DNA of 62,740 nucleotides from Ruminococcus sp. AF31-8BH (lineage in GTDB: Bacteria; Bacillota; Clostridia; Lachnospirales; Lachnospiraceae). The position numbers and the translations under genes were made by a program. Below, piece after piece: positions 57,201-62,740 of this stretch. Each line of letters opens with the position of its first letter. Positions within the stretch are counted from its first letter, which is position 1. A model generated the notes under the pieces. It was not told the origin of the DNA. It saw nothing but the letters and a program-made list of their open reading frames with translations, and did not search any database. The DNA lies in assembly GCF_003460605.1 (NCBI RefSeq), contig NZ_QTVN01000020.1:13204-75943 (forward strand), written 5' to 3'.

Positions 57201-60200
57201 ATGGGAAAAAGCACAAAGAAGAAAAACAAAAAGGTTACAGCTCCAAAAGCAAATATTCAGGAATTAAGTATTTCTAGGGATGGCGGACAAATTGCACTCA
57301 GGGGGTATTCATATCAATTTTTGTATTCGTGTTATTTAATTCTTTCGTCATCAAATCCAAGCAATTTTTTCCAGCTTGAGGGGATTGAAGATATTGATTG
57401 TATCATGCAGAAAAATGGTAGTAATGATATTACTCATATACAGTTGAAATATTCTGTCAACAAACAGGATGCCAGCTTTTTAACTGATGTGCTCAAAAAT
57501 TTTCTTGAAGCATATTTGCTGGATCAAAATAGATTTTTTAAGCTTGTTTATGATTTTCCTGTTGCAAAAGGCCATCTAAGTAAGATATTTGCATCTAAGT
57601 TAGACGAAAAATCACGCACCTATTGGGTTGGCGTGATTTCAAATATCAAGAAAAACAATCCTTCTTGGAATTGGTCTGTTTATGATTTCGATAAATTTAT
57701 TTCACATCTGTCATTTGAGAAGATTGAAAAATCTATACTTGCTACTGAAATTGAAAAAACCTTAATTAGAATTTATGAGATTAACACAGACAATGTTTCA
57801 TTATTTGCAAATAGCATAAAAATTCTTTGCTTTGAAAAAATGGAGCAGCGGGCCTATGTGACCAAAGCAGAATTAGATTCCAAAATCCAATCTGTCAAAA
57901 TAGATATCAGTAAGGGTCCTCAAAATCCAGCTCATAGTTGGATTCGTAAACTGGACTACTCTAAGCCTAGCATTGATGAAGGGTGTAGTTTTTACGAAGG
58001 GAAAAAAGCAACACCAGCAGATATAGTAAGTGGGTTTCCAATCAAACGACCGAGTTTAGAAAAAGATGTTATTAATTCTATTTGCGAAAACATGGTTACT
58101 GTAATTAAAGCTTCTAGTGGGCAAGGAAAAACCACGCTGGCTTTGCGGGCAGCTTATATTCTCCAAAATGAATATATACCATATCAGTTACTATGGTGTG
58201 ATGAGATAAAAGAAATTGGGAATATTGTCCAATATTTCAAAGCAAGAATTCAGCTTGGTGAAAAGATTCTTATCTTAATTGACAATCTGGATAACCATCT
58301 CAGCAAATGGAATTATCTTGTTCAGCTCTTACAATCCGAATTGCATTGTCATTATAAGTTGCTCATCACATCGCGAGAGATGGATTGGTATAATTATAGT
58401 GGCGACTTGAGCAATATTCAGTCTTTGAAAGTAATTAAGCCGGCTTTAGAAGAAAAGGAAGCAATAGAGATATTCAATCTATTCGGAGAGGCTAAGCAGC
58501 TTCACCCAAGCATAACAATCTGGCAAAGAGCATGGAATAAGATTGCAGAAAGGCAACTACTTATAGAGTATGTCTACTTGCTTACTCATGGTGAGATGTT
58601 ATCAGAAAGAATAGCCTCACAAATATCCGAAATAGGACAATCATCTTCTGGCAAAGCAAAATGTGAAATCCTGCGCAAAGTATGTTTTGCAGATCTTTGC
58701 GGAGTCAGGCTTTCTGCTGTCAACCTTTATGCGAGTCAATCAGAAGATTCTGGATCGGATTTTGGGGAGCTCTTAAAATGTATGGAATCCGAGTTCCTTG
58801 TGCATGTAAATGAAGAGAGCGGGTATATTGAGGGGCTGCATCCAATTCGTTCAAAGCACGTTGTTGAGAGGCTGCATGAATTCCTGCCAATTGACAATAC
58901 CGCCATTTCAGTTATGAAAATGGCGGACAAAGCGGACCTATCGATACTGTTTTCTCATCTGCCGGAGTTTACCCTGAACAAAGAGACATTTTTCCGCGAT
59001 GCGGTCGAGAGTCTATGGGATGAAAAAGACCTTTCAAACTATACTTCTGCAATACAGGGGCTTTTTTCAGGGAGTGTGATGCAGTATTTCCTTTCCAATC
59101 GGGCTATGTTTGACGATGCAGATGCCCACGGCGGTCTTTTTCTTATATCGACCGAAATGTGCCCCTTTGCTGTATTTGAGGATTTCGGTGTGTCGATGGA
59201 TACGCTGGACAAAATGCGGGAAACATTTCCGGATAATAAGAATATAGAATATCTTTGCCGATTACGGGAGCGTATTCCCACCTGCCGTTTGCAGGAAACG
59301 TATGTCTATGTTTTCTGCGATTGTCTATATAGGAAACTGTGCACCCTTCGGTTTGACGGAATAAAGGACATCATGTCCTATGCCTCCATTTCTGAGTGGA
59401 TCTATAACATCAATCCAGCGTGGAATGTATCGGTCGGATTTTCTCTGGATGATCTTTGGAGCAAGCCGGAAAAATTGACGCTGGAGTGCATTTCTACGCT
59501 GATGTATCTCTCCTACTGCGGGAACAGAGAGAAATATATGGAATTTGTGGAACGAAATCTTAAGAGTATTCTTACGTATCTCAAGCAGTGGACCAGATCA
59601 CATAGGGTATTTATTGATTCCGAAAAAAATGCGATTCACATTGAATATATCCTTCGATTGCACAATATTAAAACGGGAAATGAGCAGAGCGTCTCAAGGT
59701 TGAAACTCCTTTGTAAAGCCTTGCCTATTTTTGATTTGTATTGCGCGGATGCACTCAAGCCGACAGTTGATTTGCTCGCGGCTTATCCTGTTCCCGACGA
59801 TGCACATAAAGAAATGTCCATTAGAAACATTGTAATCATGTTTCATCAGAATCTTACGTCGCTATGGAACAAGACCATTATGAGCAATTACGAATTTGAT
59901 ACCGTGACAGAATGGTTAAATTACTGGTTTGATGTGAGAGAACATATATGTTTGCTTGCAGATAAGTGCTGTGCCTGTATTTATAAACTTCTTAGCGGAA
60001 AAACATTAGGGGGCTTGGCAGGGGAAGTAGATAAACTTCGTGAAGACTTCGCCTTAATTACCACAGGTGAAAAACGATATCCTAAGGAAGATCGTCCTTT
60101 TGAAGAAAAAGCTACAGTGCCTGAGAGATTAGGAAAAATAAAGAATAAATACTTTCAAAGCATACAAAACTTTATGAATCAGTTTGCGGGTTTTCTTGCT

Positions 60201-61148
60201 AAGGAAGAACAAAAACAAAGATTGGCTATGGTAAACCTCATAACAGCTCAAAGTTCTCTTGTAACGATGCAGAATTACTTTGCAGAAATTGCAATTGATT
60301 TTGGTTTTCAGGAAAGACAGATGGTTCTTTGTGTTATGGAAACGCAAAATATAGAGCGACTAATAATGTGCTGTAGATACTATCAGGCACATTCGCCAAA
60401 TAAGTATTTTAATAAATATCAAATTAGGAATTGGTATGATGGGTATTGTCGAGATGAAAGAAAAATCGCAGAAGAAGGATTTTTGGCATTAAAATCCAAG
60501 TATTTGATTCATTTTCCTGATAAAATTTATACCATTGATATGTTGAGCTATTATCCAATTATAGTTGATAATTTTGATATGGCATCGGAAAGCAATTTAA
60601 CCGAATGGCTTCTGGGTTGTATCGCATTTTCTGATGCTCCCTTTGATTATCTAGTCATATTATCCGCTAACGAGTTTGAAGAAATAAATTCTGCTGCTTT
60701 ACAGTTCCCTCGACAGATGCTTGTTGATGTCAAGAAGGCAATTGAATCAGAAAATTATTCATCGCTTGATAAATTATTACATCCATATCCTGTGGATGTG
60801 ACGGCACAAATGCTTGACTGCTTTAGTGAAAAATATGATTTGCCTGAAAAAAAAGTCACCGATGTCGATGAATTTCCAATAGGAGATATTGCAGAAGAAC
60901 TATGGATATATTCTAAATCTGTGGAGTTGTTGACGGAACCAGAAGATGCGTGCTATCTTGCAGATCAAACGCAAGATATTCAGCCCAACATTGCGGAAAT
61001 GCTTCGTTTATTGAAGAACAAGCTTCCGTTCAAAGATGTCGATTGGTTAATAGAAATTTGTGATAACGTATTTTCCGGAGAAAAATTTGATGACATTATG
61101 TTCAATAATGTTATTGAACATTTCATACAGAAAAAGATTGAACAGTAA
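57201..61148 (+). CDS. STAND ATPase with N-terminal Cap4/DUF4297-like nuclease (candidate anti-phage protein)
   Basis: A 1315-residue protein. Residues about 30-230 resemble the Cap4/DUF4297 dsDNA endonuclease: GGQIALRGYSYQFLYSCYLI, FFQLEGIEDIDCI and ITHIQLKYS (E, D and QxK of a PD-(D/E)XK core). Residues about 285-500 form a P-loop STAND ATPase: KASSGQGKTTLAL (Walker A, 307-312), KILILIDNLDN (Walker B, D361) and LLITSREMDWY (sensor Arg). The remaining 800 residues are helical and probably sense the trigger. This is the plan of Avs-type defence proteins. It is a single gene with GAAAGGAGAAAT before ATG. The segment about 58700-59850 is more GC-rich than both ends, suggesting mosaic origin. 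Confidence 0.75.
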   Translation: MGKSTKKKNKKVTAPKANIQELSISRDGGQIALRGYSYQFLYSCYLILSSSNPSNFFQLEGIEDIDCIMQKNGSNDITHIQLKYSVNKQDASFLTDVLKNFLEAYLLDQNRFFKLVYDFPVAKGHLSKIFASKLDEKSRTYWVGVISNIKKNNPSWNWSVYDFDKFISHLSFEKIEKSILATEIEKTLIRIYEINTDNVSLFANSIKILCFEKMEQRAYVTKAELDSKIQSVKIDISKGPQNPAHSWIRKLDYSKPSIDEGCSFYEGKKATPADIVSGFPIKRPSLEKDVINSICENMVTVIKASSGQGKTTLALRAAYILQNEYIPYQLLWCDEIKEIGNIVQYFKARIQLGEKILILIDNLDNHLSKWNYLVQLLQSELHCHYKLLITSREMDWYNYSGDLSNIQSLKVIKPALEEKEAIEIFNLFGEAKQLHPSITIWQRAWNKIAERQLLIEYVYLLTHGEMLSERIASQISEIGQSSSGKAKCEILRKVCFADLCGVRLSAVNLYASQSEDSGSDFGELLKCMESEFLVHVNEESGYIEGLHPIRSKHVVERLHEFLPIDNTAISVMKMADKADLSILFSHLPEFTLNKETFFRDAVESLWDEKDLSNYTSAIQGLFSGSVMQYFLSNRAMFDDADAHGGLFLISTEMCPFAVFEDFGVSMDTLDKMRETFPDNKNIEYLCRLRERIPTCRLQETYVYVFCDCLYRKLCTLRFDGIKDIMSYASISEWIYNINPAWNVSVGFSLDDLWSKPEKLTLECISTLMYLSYCGNREKYMEFVERNLKSILTYLKQWTRSHRVFIDSEKNAIHIEYILRLHNIKTGNEQSVSRLKLLCKALPIFDLYCADALKPTVDLLAAYPVPDDAHKEMSIRNIVIMFHQNLTSLWNKTIMSNYEFDTVTEWLNYWFDVREHICLLADKCCACIYKLLSGKTLGGLAGEVDKLREDFALITTGEKRYPKEDRPFEEKATVPERLGKIKNKYFQSIQNFMNQFAGFLAKEEQKQRLAMVNLITAQSSLVTMQNYFAEIAIDFGFQERQMVLCVMETQNIERLIMCCRYYQAHSPNKYFNKYQIRNWYDGYCRDERKIAEEGFLALKSKYLIHFPDKIYTIDMLSYYPIIVDNFDMASESNLTEWLLGCIAFSDAPFDYLVILSANEFEEINSAALQFPRQMLVDVKKAIESENYSSLDKLLHPYPVDVTAQMLDCFSEKYDLPEKKVTDVDEFPIGDIAEELWIYSKSVELLTEPEDACYLADQTQDIQPNIAEMLRLLKNKLPFKDVDWLIEICDNVFSGEKFDDIMFNNVIEHFIQKKIEQ

Positions 61149-61304
61149 AATCGTTGTATCTTGATTGTTTTAGCAGACAACGTCTATTTAATTGAAGGAA
61201 AAGAATGTTGATAGCATAGGCATTGAAAATGCTAGACTATGACTTGGATTTCAAATTAAAGTAAATAGGCGGAATATTAGAATAATAATGTGTGAATATT
61301 ATTT

Positions 61305-61338
61305 ATTGTCTCGGCACCATTTATGGTGCCAGGACAAT
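61305..61338. terminator. Hairpin between convergent genes
   Basis: ATTGTC-TC-GGCACCAT with ATGGTGCC-AG-GACAAT: 14 paired bases with one symmetrical two-base bulge, between the stop of the STAND gene and the stop of the relaxase gene. It probably works in both directions. Confidence 0.65.
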
Positions 61339-61349
61339 ACTTTAGATGA

Positions 61350-62740
61350 TTACAATTCTATATCATGTGACTTTTTCTTAGCTCGAGTAGGTTGATTTCT
61401 TCTAATTTCTTGTTTTCTCTGATGTTCAAGTTCCCATGCACGATGGGAGAAGACATTAGGATCTTCCACATTGAGATAATCTACCTCATTGGCGGCAATA
61501 TCACGGCGGTGATAGTCATAATACTTACCAAAAGTACCTTTGAGCTGCTCGATCAGCTTATCCCGGAAATCAGGACGTATCTGGATTCTGGTGTCCAGCA
61601 ATTCTGTATACTGTTCAGGTTCAGGACGGAATTTTTCTTCCCGGAAAGCGGTGGCATCTTTTTCAAGCTGTTTTTTGAGCGAGATGTCCTGAGAATCTAG
61701 GATATCAAGATTGTTATTCATCTGGTCGTATTTCTTGGATAGATTCGTCATATCTTTATCGGTAGAGCATTCTGCCTGGAAGATTAGCTGCTCTTTCCTT
61801 GATTTCAGTTCTTCGATTTCTTCGGTAATAGTGGTAAGCTGCTGATTTAATTTTATATGCTGGATGGGATTCAAAATACTGGTTTTATCCTTTTGTACAT
61901 TCAGTTCTTTCCGTTCCGTAACTTTAGCTTTGAGTTTCTTTTTAACGGTGTTGTATTTATTCAGTATTGGATTAAAATGATTCATCCAGTCATGGATCAC
62001 TTCTTTTTGCATCTCATTATGCAGTAAATGATACTGTGTAAAAATCATATGATTGCGGATTGCTTCTAACGTTTCAGCTATTATTGGAATAGACTTTTCT
62101 ACAGCTTCAGCCAGTTTTGCTACCTTTGCTTTTAATTCTCGGAGCATTTTGTTATCCGCACGAATCTGACGGTTGATTTCACAGCGGTCAGCTATCATTC
62201 CTTTCTTTTCCATATTCTGGGCAATGTAGCCTTCGTGGATGGTCGGCTGTTCGGTGATTCCCTGATCTGCAAAGCTACGGTGATCAATGGATGCATTTAT
62301 CTGATTGCGGGCAAGCATTTCATTTACAGTATCTGCCCAGTTTGCTCTCCAGACACAGAGTTGCTCATCACTGTTCCATTGTTCAGAAATAGGATTCTGT
62401 CTGCCGTAGCGGCTACTTTTAGGATGCTTGTCGATGCGGTCATAGCCCTTTTCCTGTGCGTCAGATGCGGTCATATAAATCTTCTTTTTTTCAACTTTAT
62501 ATCTGTATTGCTTTTCCCAGCCATCTTTTTGTGCAGCTTTGAATTCAGTAGCTGTAAATCCTTTTTCTTCCCCATTTTTTATACAGAGATATTCTTTTTC
62601 TGTTTTATACTGCCATGTTCCGTTTTCATTCAGTGGACGGACGGTAAGCAGAATGTGTGCATGAGGATTGTGTCCATCTGTATCGTGAATGAAAAGCCTA
62701 ATCCCCCAGCTATGCTGGGGAGAATGGAGTAGGCGGAAGC
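61350..62740 (-). CDS. MobQ (MobA/MobL) relaxase, 5' end outside the window
   Basis: The frame stays open on the minus strand from the window edge to 61350, at least 463 residues. Near the edge it carries the metal-binding relaxase motif HDTDGHNPHAHILLTVRPLN (62619-62687), then WEKQYRYKVEKKKIYMTASD, RANWADTVNEMLARNQINAS with IDHRSFADQGI, and a long C-terminal coiled coil. It would nick an oriT and pilot the strand. The internal ATG 62474 is not a real start, because the motif lies before it. The first 15 residues at the edge (HSPQHSWGIRLFI) differ from the expected family sequence and include a CCCCAGC-ATA-GCTGGGG palindrome, so a junction may be near. It marks a second mobilizable element. 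Confidence 0.8.
   Translation of the reverse strand, partial: FRLLHSPQHSWGIRLFIHDTDGHNPHAHILLTVRPLNENGTWQYKTEKEYLCIKNGEEKGFTATEFKAAQKDGWEKQYRYKVEKKKIYMTASDAQEKGYDRIDKHPKSSRYGRQNPISEQWNSDEQLCVWRANWADTVNEMLARNQINASIDHRSFADQGITEQPTIHEGYIAQNMEKKGMIADRCEINRQIRADNKMLRELKAKVAKLAEAVEKSIPIIAETLEAIRNHMIFTQYHLLHNEMQKEVIHDWMNHFNPILNKYNTVKKKLKAKVTERKELNVQKDKTSILNPIQHIKLNQQLTTITEEIEELKSRKEQLIFQAECSTDKDMTNLSKKYDQMNNNLDILDSQDISLKKQLEKDATAFREEKFRPEPEQYTELLDTRIQIRPDFRDKLIEQLKGTFGKYYDYHRRDIAANEVDYLNVEDPNVFSHRAWELEHQRKQEIRRNQPTRAKKKSHDIEL

Noticed and set aside
61392..61700. Plus-strand open frames opposite the relaxase
   Set aside because: They are shadows of the relaxase coding strand without ribosome sites.

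Overview
The window looks like a chromosomal segment of a gut Lachnospiraceae bacterium (Blautia/Ruminococcus-like; inferred from protein style, moderate GC in the core and strong AGGAGG ribosome sites). The core backbone runs from about 3.5 kb to 44 kb. Both ends, 1-3.4 kb and 44-62.7 kb, are AT-rich accessory DNA.

Left end (1-3.4 kb): a small XRE regulator diverges from a small protein of unknown function. Next come a protein with six zinc ribbons around a PD-(D/E)XK-like nuclease, and remnants of a VapE-type gene.

Backbone 3.5-17.3 kb: a degenerate receiver-like protein; a secreted beta-propeller-like protein whose signal peptide is out of frame; an alcohol/aldehyde dehydrogenase pair; a Tet(M)-like ribosome GTPase fused to a Rae1/YacP-type NYN RNase domain; a GreA-type factor; a phosphate transporter with its PhoB/PhoR-like pair behind a cluster of Pho boxes; and nagB.

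17.5-32.1 kb is a host-glycan locus. A YesM/YesN-like sensor pair with a solute-binding lipoprotein precedes an ABC sugar importer, a cytoplasmic GH29 fucosidase, a Gfo/Idh/MocA oxidoreductase and a GNAT_C protein. A second promoter then drives a sugar-nucleotidyltransferase, an N-acetylhexosamine 1-kinase (NahK), GalE and a HAD phosphatase. Together these fit import and salvage of fucosylated galacto-N-biose/lacto-N-biose-type sugars, but the matching GH112 phosphorylase is not in the window.

32-44 kb is housekeeping: tRNA-Phe, thioredoxin reductase and thioredoxin, a B12-radical SAM protein, TrmL, a second two-component pair with MutS2, YhaM and RlmD.

44.03-56.24 kb is a 12.2-kb integrative element inserted inside the 3' end of rlmD. 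Nine-base repeats (GAGACGGTT) mark both junctions and keep the same reading frame. The element gives rlmD a replacement C-terminal tail, while the displaced host tail is now the C-terminus of the element's large serine recombinase. Cargo: an Xis-like protein, a primase-helicase broken by a frameshift and a roughly 280-bp hairpin insertion, an iteron-rich putative origin, ParA with a small putative partner, a BcgI-like two-subunit restriction-modification system, a putative oriT and a MobV-like relaxase. From 56.5 kb a second mobile region starts: TnpV, a 1315-residue STAND ATPase with a Cap4/DUF4297-like nuclease domain (a candidate anti-phage protein), and a MobQ-type relaxase that runs off the window.
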